Origin: Janthinobacterium sp.
Lineage (GTDB): Bacteria; Pseudomonadota; Gammaproteobacteria; Burkholderiales; Burkholderiaceae_D
Direction: 5' to 3'
Assembly: GCF_009923995.1 (NCBI RefSeq)
Contig: NZ_RFSK01000057.1
Span: 1 to 37,764 of the forward strand
DNA length: 37,764 nt
The position numbers and the translations under genes are program-made. The notes beneath the pieces were generated by a model. That model ran no database searches and was not told the DNA's origin. It worked only from the letters and a program-made list of their open reading frames with translations. Positions 1 to 6,907 of this stretch are shown here, piece after piece; the stretch's first letter is position 1, and every line of letters starts with the position of its first letter.

Positions 1-146
1 TCCATGAAGGCCGAGCCCATGATGCCGAACATGTCGGTCACGCCGTTGGCGGCCAGGGTTTCCACGAACGCTTCGGAAGGCGTCATCTTTTGCGGGCCTA
101 CTGGAATGGCAGCGGCGGCGGCTTTTTGGTCGGACAAATCGGTCAT
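1..146 (-). CDS. xsc: Sulfoacetaldehyde acetyltransferase, N-terminal fragment cut by the window edge
   Basis: Only the first 48 residues are inside the window. They begin MTDLSDQKAAAA, then read MTPSEAFVETLAANGVTDMF followed by GIMGSAFM. This matches the start of Xsc, a thiamine-diphosphate enzyme that converts sulfoacetaldehyde plus phosphate to acetyl phosphate and sulfite in taurine and other C2-sulfonate degradation. The opening resembles the Pyr-domain start of related ThDP enzymes, but GIMGSAFM is characteristic of Xsc. The ATG is well placed behind an AAGGAGA ribosome site at 154-160. A possible operator lies just upstream (176-208). Sulfite or sulfate made by Xsc must leave the cell, and the YeiH-family protein at 3660-4760 is a candidate exporter. 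The catalytic parts are outside the window, so the call rests on the N-terminus alone. Confidence 0.75.
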   Translation of the reverse strand, partial: MTDLSDQKAAAAAIPVGPQKMTPSEAFVETLAANGVTDMFGIMGSAFM

Positions 147-175
147 GGCTCAGTCTCCTTACAGTTTTATGAAAA

Positions 176-208
176 ATCGGTATATTTTGTTCCGATATTT
201 GAAATACG
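176..208. promoter_or_regulatory. Two overlapping palindromes upstream of xsc, possible operator
   Basis: ATCGG (176-180) and CCGAT (192-196) form an inverted repeat with an 11-nt spacer. It is overlapped by a second dyad, TATTT-G-AAATA, at 196-206, flanked by CG at each side. The stretch is A+T-rich compared with the genes around it and ends about 16 nt before the xsc ribosome site. Such dyads often bind GntR-, IclR- or TetR-type regulators. No regulator gene is visible next to it, so the binding protein is unknown. Confidence 0.4.
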
Positions 209-307
209 TGTTCAATTTAACGGTTGCGAAATGCGCTGTCAATGAGATTTCGTGAAAATTCGGACTGTTTCATTCCTGAATCTGAAATCCGCGACCACGG
301 TCCGCTC

Positions 308-349
308 CTGAAACAACAATGGCGGCTGATCCGCAACAGATAAGCCGCC
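308..349 (-). terminator. Probable rho-independent terminator of the porin gene
   Basis: GGCGGCT (321-327) pairs with AGCCGCC (343-349). On the minus strand the hairpin is followed by a T-rich run (TTGTTGTTT) at 311-320. It lies 24 nt after the porin stop codon, which fits termination of that leftward transcript before xsc. Confidence 0.6.
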
Positions 350-372
350 ACCGGTGCCGCCCGCCTTGCGCC

Positions 373-1383
373 TTAGAACTTCAGGCGCATGCCGGCCGTG
401 AAGGCGCTCGAGTTATGCCCAGGCAAGGGCACGCTGCCGCCGCTGGAGGCGTCGCCGACGAAGTTGGTGCCCGCGCCATCGTTGTTGATGCGGCCGTACG
501 AGGTGTACAAATTCGTGCGCTTGGACAAGGCATACGTGTAGCCGATGGCCAGCTGGCGCCCGCCCCGGCGCGCATTCGTGCGGTCATCCTTCTTGATATA
601 GGAAGCCATCACGCTGCCGGCCGCGCCCGCGGGGGCGGACACGCCCACCATGTAGTCGCGGAAATCCGTGCCCACGTCATCCTTGTCCGTCTCATACGCG
701 GCGTGCAGCTTGGCGGGGCCGAAGTCGTAGGTGCCGCCCAGCAAGGTCACTTTCGCCGTGTTCAGGGGCGTGTCCTTGCGGTTGTCGTGGGCCAGGGTCA
801 GCACGAGCGGGCCGTTGGCGTAGTCGATGGAAAAGTCGATGGTGCGGCCCAGGGTGTTGCTGTCCGGCTTTTCTCCCAGGCCATACATGATGGCGGCCGA
901 CAAGCCGTTCACCTTCGGCGTCTCGTACATGATGGAATTTTTCGTGCGCAGGCTGGCCACGCTCATCAGGTTGATCGAGGCGCCCGTCATGCCCGTCTCG
1001 AAGGGGTCGATATTGTCCAGCGCGGTGAACAGGGGATTGTGCTGCAAGCCCAGGTTCACGGCGCCGAAGTCGCCGGACAGGCCCACGTAGGCCTTGCGCC
1101 CGAACAAGGCGCCCTGGCGGTAGGCGCCCGTGTCGAGGTCGAGGCCATTTTCCAGCAGGAAATTGGCTTTCAGATTGTTGCCCAGGTCTTCCGTGCCCTT
1201 GAAGCCGATGCGGCTGCCCGACTGCACGCCGGTGGCCAGCTTGGTGACGGAACCGTCCGCGCCGCCATGTTCGGACGTGAGGCCCGCGTCGAGCAAGCCG
1301 TACACGGTGACGGACGATTGGGCACCGGCGCTGCCGGCAAAGAGGGAGGCCAGGACGGCCGCCGCTGCAAGTGTGTGTTTCAT
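373..1383 (-). CDS. Outer-membrane general porin (Gram-negative porin family)
   Basis: The 336-residue product begins with a clear signal peptide (MKHTLAAAAVLASLFAGSAGA, cleaved before QSS). It continues SSVTVYGLLDAGL, the first beta strand typical of Burkholderiales trimeric porins, and ends in an aromatic residue (AGMRLKF), the usual beta-barrel targeting signal. GSRIGFKGTEDLGNNLKA and FGRKAYVGLSGDFG are also hallmark segments of this family. It should form a passive diffusion channel for small hydrophilic solutes. A ribosome site (GGAG) lies just upstream of the ATG. It stands between xsc and thiG on the same strand with its own terminator, so it is probably transcribed alone. Whether it serves sulfonate uptake cannot be told from sequence. 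Confidence 0.93.
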   Translation of the reverse strand: MKHTLAAAAVLASLFAGSAGAQSSVTVYGLLDAGLTSEHGGADGSVTKLATGVQSGSRIGFKGTEDLGNNLKANFLLENGLDLDTGAYRQGALFGRKAYVGLSGDFGAVNLGLQHNPLFTALDNIDPFETGMTGASINLMSVASLRTKNSIMYETPKVNGLSAAIMYGLGEKPDSNTLGRTIDFSIDYANGPLVLTLAHDNRKDTPLNTAKVTLLGGTYDFGPAKLHAAYETDKDDVGTDFRDYMVGVSAPAGAAGSVMASYIKKDDRTNARRGGRQLAIGYTYALSKRTNLYTSYGRINNDGAGTNFVGDASSGGSVPLPGHNSSAFTAGMRLKF

Positions 1384-1454
1384 GTCATCTCCAGGTATTG
1401 TGGTTTTTATAAACGCTTGAAACGATAATCAACTACGGGGGCTACAAAATCTGC

Positions 1455-2264
1455 TCAGGCGATCAGCCCGATCATGGGCGACGAGGGCGAGGCGCTCATG
1501 ACGCCTGCTCTCCGGGGCATGCGTCCGGCCAGGTATGCCTCGCGTCCGCCCTGCACTGCCAGTTTCATGGCGCGCGCCATGCGGATGGGTTCGCGCGCCG
1601 CCGCGATGGCGGTATTCATCAGGATGCCGTCGCAACCGAGTTCCATGGCGATGGCCGCGTCCGACGCCGTGCCCACCCCGGCGTCGACGAGCACGGGTAC
1701 CTTCGCCTGCTCGATGATCAGGGACAGATTCCACGGGTTCAGAATGCCCATGCCCGAGCCGATCAGGGATGCCAGCGGCATGACGGCGATGCAGCCGATG
1801 TCTTCCAGCATGCGCGCCTGGATGGGGTCGTCGCTGCAGTACACCATCACCTGGAAGCCGTCGCGCACCAGCTGCTCGGCCGCCTTGAGGGTTTCCGGCA
1901 TGTTGGGGAACAGGGTCTTCTCATCGCCCAGCACTTCCAGCTTGCACAGCGGGTGGCCGCCCAGCAGTTCGCGCGCCAGCTGCAGGGTGTAGACGGCGTC
2001 GCGCGCGTTGTAGCAGCCGCCCGTGTTGGGCAGAATCGTGTATTTCGACGGCGGGATGAAGTCGAGCAGGTTCGGCTCGCCCTTTTCCTGGCCGATATTC
2101 ACGCGACGTATCGTCACGGTGACGATCTCGGCGCCGCTCTCTTCGATGGCCAGGCGGGTTTCCTCGAAATCCTTGTACTTGCCCGTGCCTACCAGCAGGC
2201 GCGACTGGTAGGTGGTGCCGGCCAGGGTCAGGCCGTTTTGTGCGGGGGTGGCGTCGTCTCTCAT
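1455..2264 (-). CDS. thiG: Thiazole synthase ThiG
   Basis: The 269-residue protein is a (beta/alpha)8 barrel that builds the thiazole phosphate of thiamine from 1-deoxyxylulose 5-phosphate, dehydroglycine and ThiS-thiocarboxylate. Diagnostic segments are [30 protein letters not shown] and the [15 protein letters not shown] block, whose Lys108 matches the Schiff-base lysine. [19 protein letters not shown] and [14 protein letters not shown] form the phosphate-binding loops. The ATG follows a TTAGGAGAGC ribosome site. It starts 29 nt after the dadA-like gene on the same strand, with a repeat element in between. No thiS, thiE or thiO is next to it, which is unusual because these genes are commonly clustered. 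Confidence 0.96.
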   Translation of the reverse strand: MRDDATPAQNGLTLAGTTYQSRLLVGTGKYKDFEETRLAIEESGAEIVTVTIRRVNIGQEKGEPNLLDFIPPSKYTILPNTGGCYNARDAVYTLQLARELLGGHPLCKLEVLGDEKTLFPNMPETLKAAEQLVRDGFQVMVYCSDDPIQARMLEDIGCIAVMPLASLIGSGMGILNPWNLSLIIEQAKVPVLVDAGVGTASDAAIAMELGCDGILMNTAIAAAREPIRMARAMKLAVQGGREAYLAGRMPRRAGVMSASPSSPMIGLIA

Positions 2265-2289
2265 CGTGGTGCTCTCCTAAGTTAAAGCT

Positions 2290-2356
2290 GGGGTCAGTCC
2301 TTGCGGGATCGGAATGCGCCCCATTGGGGCATATTCCCCCGGCGGGTCTGACCCCG
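2290..2356. repeat. GGGGTCAG-bounded palindromic repeat inserted at the dadA 3' end
   Basis: GGGGTCAG (2290-2297) and CTGACCCC (2349-2356) are perfect inverted ends. Inside them GGAATGCGCCCC (2311-2322) pairs 10 of 12 with GGGGCATATTCC (2326-2337) around an ATT loop. The repeat supplies the last ~20 codons and the stop codon of the dadA-like gene. The layout resembles REP-type or miniature palindromic elements. No transposase lies nearby, and this is the only copy seen in the window. Confidence 0.7.
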
Positions 2357-3643
2357 GAATGCCTCTGCCGCAGACTGCGGTGCCAAGCGTTGCCCGCAAA
2401 ACGCAAACTCGACGTCGGGCCGCCTTCCCGACACGAGGTCGGCCAGCGCCCTGCCCGCGCCGCAGGCCATGGTCCAGCCCAGGGTGCCGTGGCCCGTGTT
2501 GAGGAACAGCTGGCGGTAGCGCGTGGCGCCGATGTAGGGCACGTTCGACGGCGTGAGGGGCCGCAGGCCGGCCCAGTAGACGGGGTCGCCGTAATCGCAG
2601 GCATGGGGAAACAGCGCTTGCACGCGGCGCGTGATGGCGGCGCAGCGCACGGGATTGAGTTCCCGCGTGTAGCCGTTCAGTTCGCACGTGCCCGCCACGC
2701 GCAGGCGTTCGCCCAGGCGCGAAAACACGAGCTTGTGGCCGTCGTCCGTCAGCGAGACGGTCGGTGCGCTGGCGGGATCGAGAATCGGATAGGTGGCAGA
2801 GTATCCCTTGCCCGGATACAGCATCAACCGGATGCCCAGCGGCTGCAGCAGGGGCGCGGAAAAGCTGCCCATGGCCACCACCACCGCGTCTGCCCGTTCG
2901 CTGCGGTGGCGTCCCAGCGCGTCGATGCATTCCGCGCCGGTGACTCTCTCGCCGTCCAGCAGCAAGCGCGTCACGGTGGTGCCGTACTGAAAATCCACGC
3001 CGGCCGCCGCGGCGCGGGCCGCCAGCGCCGTGGTAAACAGATGCACGTCGCCCGACTCGTCGGTGGCCGTGAAGTCGCCGCCGACGATGCGGCTGCGCGC
3101 ATGGGCCAGGGCCGGCTCGATGCGGATCACCTCATCGGCGCTGACGGTGTTGCGCGGGCAACCCAGTTCGCGCAGCAGCGCGGCGCCCGCTTGCGATTTG
3201 TCAAACTCCTGCTCGTCCGTATAGAAATGCAGGATGCCCCGCTCCAGGTGGTCATACGCGATGCCCGTCTCGCGGCGCAGGGCCTGCAAACTTTGCCGGC
3301 TGTACTCGGCCAGGGCGACGATCTGGCGCATATTGCGCGCCACCCGCGACGGCAGGCATTCGCGCAGGTAGTGCGCGGCCCACTGCCATTGCAGCGCATC
3401 GAGGCGGGGCCGGAACAGCAGCGGCGCATCGTCCTTGCCCAACCATTTCACGACCTTGCGCAGGGTGGCGGGATTGGCCCACGGCTCCGCGTGCGAGACG
3501 GAAATCTGTCCGCCATTGCCGAAGCTGGTTTCCTGCGCGGCGCCCGCCTGGCGCTCGAGCACGCGCACGTCGTGGCCCGTCTGCCGCAAGTACCAGGCCG
3601 TGGCCGTGCCGACCACGCCGGCGCCGAGGACGAGGATTTTCAT
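2294..3643 (-). CDS. dadA: D-amino acid dehydrogenase (DadA-like FAD oxidoreductase)
   Basis: The 449-residue flavoprotein starts with the ADP-binding motif MKILVLGAGVVGTATAWYL and the E that binds ribose (VLERQ). It then has ETSFGNGGQIS, the flavin-contact signature of DadA, and ends its FAD domain with NTGHGTLGWTMACGAG. DadA oxidises D-amino acids to 2-oxo acids and ammonia and passes electrons to the respiratory chain. It is slightly longer than the usual ~430 residues. The final ~20 residues (from FRGQTRRG to FRSRKD) are encoded by a palindromic repeat and are unlikely to be ancestral. It lies 16 nt after the YeiH-family gene and 29 nt before thiG, so the three may be co-transcribed. Its position before thiG leaves open a glycine-oxidising (ThiO-like) role. 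Confidence 0.88.
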   Translation of the reverse strand: MKILVLGAGVVGTATAWYLRQTGHDVRVLERQAGAAQETSFGNGGQISVSHAEPWANPATLRKVVKWLGKDDAPLLFRPRLDALQWQWAAHYLRECLPSRVARNMRQIVALAEYSRQSLQALRRETGIAYDHLERGILHFYTDEQEFDKSQAGAALLRELGCPRNTVSADEVIRIEPALAHARSRIVGGDFTATDESGDVHLFTTALAARAAAAGVDFQYGTTVTRLLLDGERVTGAECIDALGRHRSERADAVVVAMGSFSAPLLQPLGIRLMLYPGKGYSATYPILDPASAPTVSLTDDGHKLVFSRLGERLRVAGTCELNGYTRELNPVRCAAITRRVQALFPHACDYGDPVYWAGLRPLTPSNVPYIGATRYRQLFLNTGHGTLGWTMACGAGRALADLVSGRRPDVEFAFCGQRLAPQSAAEAFRGQTRRGNMPQWGAFRSRKD

Positions 3644-3659
3644 GGCGGGCCCGTTGCGC

Positions 3660-4760
3660 TCAGCGCGTCAGCAGGACGGCGATGGCGACGAAGGCGGCGA
3701 TCCACACGGTCTCCATCACCAGCATGATCACGGGACGCCAGCCCAGCGAAGCCAGCGACTGGAACGAGGTTTTCACGCCCAGGGCGGCGATGGCGATGAC
3801 GAGGCAGGCGCGCGAGGCATTGTTGATCCAGCCATTCACTTCCTGCGGGATCAGGCCCAGGCTGTTGGTAATCACCAGCCAGACAAAGCCGATCAGGAAG
3901 AAGGGCACGAGCGGCGGCGCATCGACTTCGCTCTTGCCGTCCTTGCGCTTGAACATGATCGACAGGCCCAGCACGACGGGCACGAGGCAAGCCACGCGCG
4001 TCAGCTTGACGAAGGTGGCGACGTCGCCCGTGTGGTTGCTGACCAGATAGCCCGCCCCCACCACTTGCGCCACGTCATGGATGGTGCCGCCGATGAACAC
4101 GCCCGCTTCCGTCGGATCAAAGCCCAGCAACTTGACCAGCAGCGGGTAGACGATCATGGCCAGGGTGGACAGCGACGTCACGCCCACCACCGTCAGCAGG
4201 GTGAATTTTTCGTTTTCCTTGGTTTGCGGCAGCACGGCCGAGATGGCCAGTGCGGCCGAGGCGCCGCAGATGGCCACGGAGCCGCCCGACAGGATGCCTT
4301 CCGTGATGGGGCGTTTCAGCCACCTGGCCAGCATATAGCCGAAACCGAGGGTGGCGATCAGGCCGCCGACGACGATCAGCAAGGGCGTCACGCCCACGGA
4401 AGCGATCTGGTTGAAGGTGATGCGCGCGCCCAGCAGGGCCACGCCCGTGCGCAATAAAATCTTGCTGCAAAACTCGATGCCGGGCTTGCAGGTGGGATCG
4501 GCCGCGAGGAAGTGGAAGGCCAGGCCGAAGAACAAGGCATACAGCAGCTGCGGGCCGCCGTAATTGCTGGAAATAAAGGTGGCCGACAGGGCGATCACCA
4601 GGGCGATGGCCACGCCGGGCCAGCTGCGCAGCACGGCGCGGGGGCGCCAGATGGCGACGGCGGAAGACAGGTAGGGAATGTTCTTGTCGACAACGCGTGT
4701 TATCGCTGAGGAGTTGGTTTTCATGCGGGTCCGCTCGTAATGTTTTAAAAATTGGGACAT
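3660..4760 (-). CDS. YeiH/UPF0324-family membrane protein, putative sulfate exporter
   Basis: From the chosen ATG the product has 366 residues with about ten hydrophobic segments. Family motifs include LLRTGVALLGARITFNQI, SGGSVAICGASAALAI and GVFIGGTIHDVAQVVGAG. These proteins are inner-membrane carriers annotated as putative sulfate exporters and are found in some sulfonate-degradation clusters, which fits the nearby xsc. The transport role is not proven. Three starts are possible. The ORF can begin at 4805 (381 aa), the ATG at 4760 follows ACGAG at good spacing, and the ATG at 4724 gives 354 aa, closest to the ~350-residue E. coli YeiH. The gene is 16 nt upstream of dadA. Confidence 0.85.
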   Translation of the reverse strand: MSQFLKHYERTRMKTNSSAITRVVDKNIPYLSSAVAIWRPRAVLRSWPGVAIALVIALSATFISSNYGGPQLLYALFFGLAFHFLAADPTCKPGIEFCSKILLRTGVALLGARITFNQIASVGVTPLLIVVGGLIATLGFGYMLARWLKRPITEGILSGGSVAICGASAALAISAVLPQTKENEKFTLLTVVGVTSLSTLAMIVYPLLVKLLGFDPTEAGVFIGGTIHDVAQVVGAGYLVSNHTGDVATFVKLTRVACLVPVVLGLSIMFKRKDGKSEVDAPPLVPFFLIGFVWLVITNSLGLIPQEVNGWINNASRACLVIAIAALGVKTSFQSLASLGWRPVIMLVMETVWIAAFVAIAVLLTR

Positions 4761-4878
4761 TTCATCTCGTTTTTTAATAATACACGATGAGCTAGCGAAG
4801 TCCATGCTTTTCCATGAAAATCGAAACCGGATGTTCCGGAAACTGACGTTTTAATTTAAATCGGGCGTAAACGACGAG

Positions 4879-4906
4879 CGGCGCGGCCCTGGGCAGGGAC
4901 GCGCCG
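4879..4906 (-). terminator. Strong G+C hairpin, terminator of the downstream-reading dehydrogenase gene
   Basis: CGGCGCG (4879-4885) pairs with CGCGCCG (4900-4906), and CCCT (4887-4890) with AGGG (4895-4898), closing on a GGGC loop. On the minus strand the sequence after it becomes T/A-rich. It is 26 nt past the stop codon at 4932, which fits termination before the YeiH-family gene. Confidence 0.6.
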
Positions 4907-4931
4907 CGCGAGTGGATGCAACGGGAAAGTG

Positions 4932-5801
4932 TTACTTTTTATTCAGGCGGGTAATCAGGCTGGACGTGTCATAGCGGTTGCCGCCCGCCTGCTGCACTTC
5001 GCCATAGAACTGGTCCGTCAAGGTCGTCACGGGCAGGTCGCTGCCGTTGCGCTTGGCTTCGGCGAGGCAGATGCCCAGGTCCTTGCGCATCAGGTCGACG
5101 GCGAAGCCGAAGTCGAACTTGCGCTCTATCATGGTCTTGCCCCGGTTTTCCAGCTGCCACGACTGGGCCGCGCCCTTGGAAATCACGTCGACGACGAGGG
5201 CCGCGTCCAGGCCCGCGTTTTCCGCAAAGGCGATACCTTCGCTCAAGGCTTGCACGAGGCCCGCGATGCAGATCTGGTTGACCATTTTTGTGAGCTGGCC
5301 GGCACCGGAAGCCCCCATGTAGGTGACGGCGCGGGCGAACAGGGCGATGACGGGCTCGGCACGGGCATACGCTTCCGCGTCGCCGCCCACCATCACCGTC
5401 AGCTTGCCGTTTTCCGCGCCCGCCTGGCCGCCGGACACGGGCGCGTCGAGGAAGAACACGCCCTGCTCTTTCGCCGCCGCATGGATGGTGCGCGCCGCTT
5501 CAGCCGAAGCCGTCGTGTGGTCGATCAGGATGCTGCCCGGCGCCATGGCGGACAGCAAGCCGCCCGCTTCCAGGATCACTTGATACAGGTCATTGTCGTT
5601 GCCGATGCACGTAAACACGAACTCGGCGCCGGCAGCGGCTTCTGCCGGCGTGGCGGCGCTCTTGCCCTTGTGCTGCTCCAGCCAGGCGGCCGCGCGGGCC
5701 GGGTTGCGGTTGTACACGGTGACGTCGTGTCCGCCCGCCGCCAGGTGGCCTGCCATGGGGAAACCCATGACGCCCAAACCGATGAATGCCACTTTTGCCA
5801 T
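4932..5801 (-). CDS. NAD(P)-dependent beta-hydroxyacid dehydrogenase (3-hydroxyisobutyrate dehydrogenase / tartronate semialdehyde reductase family)
   Basis: The 289-residue protein has the family layout: an N-terminal Rossmann domain with GLGVMGFPMAGHL (8-20), the substrate loop DAPVSGGQAGAENG (119-132), and the catalytic lysine in GQLTKMVNQ (Lys172). The rest is the helical dimer domain. Members reduce or oxidise small 3-hydroxy acids such as 3-hydroxyisobutyrate, tartronate semialdehyde or L-serine. The exact substrate cannot be read from these motifs. It is a single gene on the minus strand with a strong terminator hairpin after it. The neighbours (YeiH-like transporter, DUF2812 protein) give no pathway hint. 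Confidence 0.9.
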   Translation of the reverse strand: MAKVAFIGLGVMGFPMAGHLAAGGHDVTVYNRNPARAAAWLEQHKGKSAATPAEAAAGAEFVFTCIGNDNDLYQVILEAGGLLSAMAPGSILIDHTTASAEAARTIHAAAKEQGVFFLDAPVSGGQAGAENGKLTVMVGGDAEAYARAEPVIALFARAVTYMGASGAGQLTKMVNQICIAGLVQALSEGIAFAENAGLDAALVVDVISKGAAQSWQLENRGKTMIERKFDFGFAVDLMRKDLGICLAEAKRNGSDLPVTTLTDQFYGEVQQAGGNRYDTSSLITRLNKK

Positions 5802-5881
5802 ATTGTCCGTCCTGTCGATGTATGAATGCGATTATTGTTGCACAAATGGCCGTGCGTGGCAGCTGCCAGCGGCCGCTGCGT

Positions 5882-6412
5882 CTACAGCGCCTCCCTGCGC
5901 AGGCGGTGCAGGCGGCCGACGGTGCGCAAGATGAGATAGGACATGGGCAAGACCAGGGCCAGCTGCACGCCCGTCAGCACCATGCGCAGCGTGTCCATCT
6001 CGCGGTCGCTGCTGCCCATAAGGTTGTACATCAACAACAAACCGGTGAGACCGAAGTACGTCAGCAAGCGTTGCTGCCTGGCGATCTTCGATGGCGTATC
6101 CGTATAGATGTCATTCGGCTTGCCGTCTGCCGCAGGCTTGCGCCAGCAATAACTGCCCCACCAGCAAAATACCAGCTCCCAGCCGGCATCCTGGCAGAGC
6201 TGCTCATAATCGCTGCTGCGCTTCCATGCGGGAAACGAGTCGAAGCGGTAAACATTGTCGGCGGGTTCGCCCCGCACGAACGTAAACCGGCACGGCATGC
6301 GAAACTTCTGCAAATGCCATCCCGCCAGGGCCTGCGCGCGCAGCCATTCCTCGATGTGACCGTCATCGAGTTCGATGAACCATTTATAGACATGCGACCG
6401 TTGTTCACTCAT
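5882..6412 (-). CDS. DUF2812 domain membrane protein, partner of PadR
   Basis: The 176-residue protein opens with a soluble part (HVYKWFIELDDGHIEEWLRA, then AGWHLQKF and a W-rich segment near 78-92). It ends with two hydrophobic segments (about 119-133 and 143-165). The N-terminal pattern, with a tryptophan-rich AGWELVFCWW repeat of the AGWHL motif, is typical of DUF2812. DUF2812 genes often sit beside padR genes, as here: the PadR gene ends 11 nt upstream and both share one promoter. The function is unknown; it could sense or respond to a membrane stress that inactivates PadR, but this is inference. Confidence 0.8.
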   Translation of the reverse strand: MSEQRSHVYKWFIELDDGHIEEWLRAQALAGWHLQKFRMPCRFTFVRGEPADNVYRFDSFPAWKRSSDYEQLCQDAGWELVFCWWGSYCWRKPAADGKPNDIYTDTPSKIARQQRLLTYFGLTGLLLMYNLMGSSDREMDTLRMVLTGVQLALVLPMSYLILRTVGRLHRLRREAL

Positions 6413-6423
6413 CCTGCTTCACC

Positions 6424-6753
6424 TCAGTATGTTGATAGGAATGGCGCATCCGCCTCACCCACGCGCACCATCACGCGCAAGCGCCGCAATTGCGCCAGCA
6501 GCACATGGCGCCCCAGGTCCGTCATGGTGTAGATCTTGCGCCGCTCGGCTTCCCGCAGCATCTCGATCAGTCCCTGCTTTTCCAGGTTGGCAAATGCCCC
6601 GTACAGGGTGCCCGGGCCGATCTTGACGGCCCCTTCGCTGATGGCTTCTACCTGCTGCATGATGGCGTAGCCATGCGCCGGCTCGCGCAGGGCCAGCAGG
6701 ATGTAGTACGTGGCTTCCGACAAGGGCAGCAGCTTTTCTATCGAGGCATCCAT
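6424..6753 (-). CDS. PadR-family transcriptional regulator
   Basis: This is a 109-residue winged-helix protein. Family marks are the N-terminal LLPLSEATYYILLALREPAHGYAIMQQV, where the HGY motif is diagnostic, and the wing segment IGPGTLYGAFANLEKQGLIE, followed by RRKIYTMTDLGR. PadR proteins are mostly repressors that control their own operon and are released by small ligands. The gene lies first in a two-gene operon with the DUF2812 gene. The sequence before it has a sigma-70-like promoter covered by two matching inverted repeats, which argues for autorepression. The start is supported by GGGAG upstream of the ATG. The C-terminal dimer helix is short, as in the smaller PadR subfamily. Confidence 0.93.
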   Translation of the reverse strand: MDASIEKLLPLSEATYYILLALREPAHGYAIMQQVEAISEGAVKIGPGTLYGAFANLEKQGLIEMLREAERRKIYTMTDLGRHVLLAQLRRLRVMVRVGEADAPFLSTY

Positions 6754-6776
6754 TTTTCTCCCATAGTACGGACGTC

Positions 6777-6812
6777 GGTATAGCGCGAATCGCTATATCG
6801 ATCAACGATATA
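6777..6812 (-). promoter_or_regulatory. Promoter of padR-DUF2812 overlapped by two inverted-repeat operators
   Basis: On the minus strand TTGATC (6800-6805) and TATACC (6777-6782) are 17 nt apart, a good -35/-10 pair. Two perfect 7-bp inverted repeats with identical 5-nt spacers cover it: TATAGCG/CGCTATA at 6779-6797 and TATATCG/CGATATA at 6794-6812, their centres 15 bp apart. A repressor bound here would block RNA polymerase. PadR itself is the natural candidate. Confidence 0.7.
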
Positions 6813-6871
6813 ATATCACGCATGACTGCAATGTCTACTTTTTTTGACAAGCAGGAAGGGGCTGGACGTCA

Positions 6872-6893
6872 CCGCCGCCATGCACGGCGGCGG
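6872..6893 (-). terminator. G+C hairpin after hisC, weak terminator candidate
   Basis: CCGCCGCC (6872-6879) pairs with GGCGGCGG (6886-6893) around a 6-nt loop, 15 nt beyond the hisC stop on the minus strand. There is no clear T-run after it, so it may be only an RNA-stabilising hairpin. Confidence 0.35.
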
Positions 6894-6907
6894 ACGGGAA
6901 GGAGGAA

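Noticed and set aside
319..1428. Long plus-strand open frame opposite the porin gene
   Set aside because: The composition (Ala, Arg, Gly, His-rich), lack of a ribosome site and full overlap with a clear porin mark it as a G+C shadow. The same applies to similar frames opposite dadA, ftsK, nadE, ppc and the histidine kinase.
4891..4898. GGGCAGGG motif (KOPS-like) near 4891 and 27904
   Set aside because: Two isolated octamers in 37 kb are near chance in such G+C-rich DNA. The first is also part of a terminator hairpin, so no segregation signal can be claimed.
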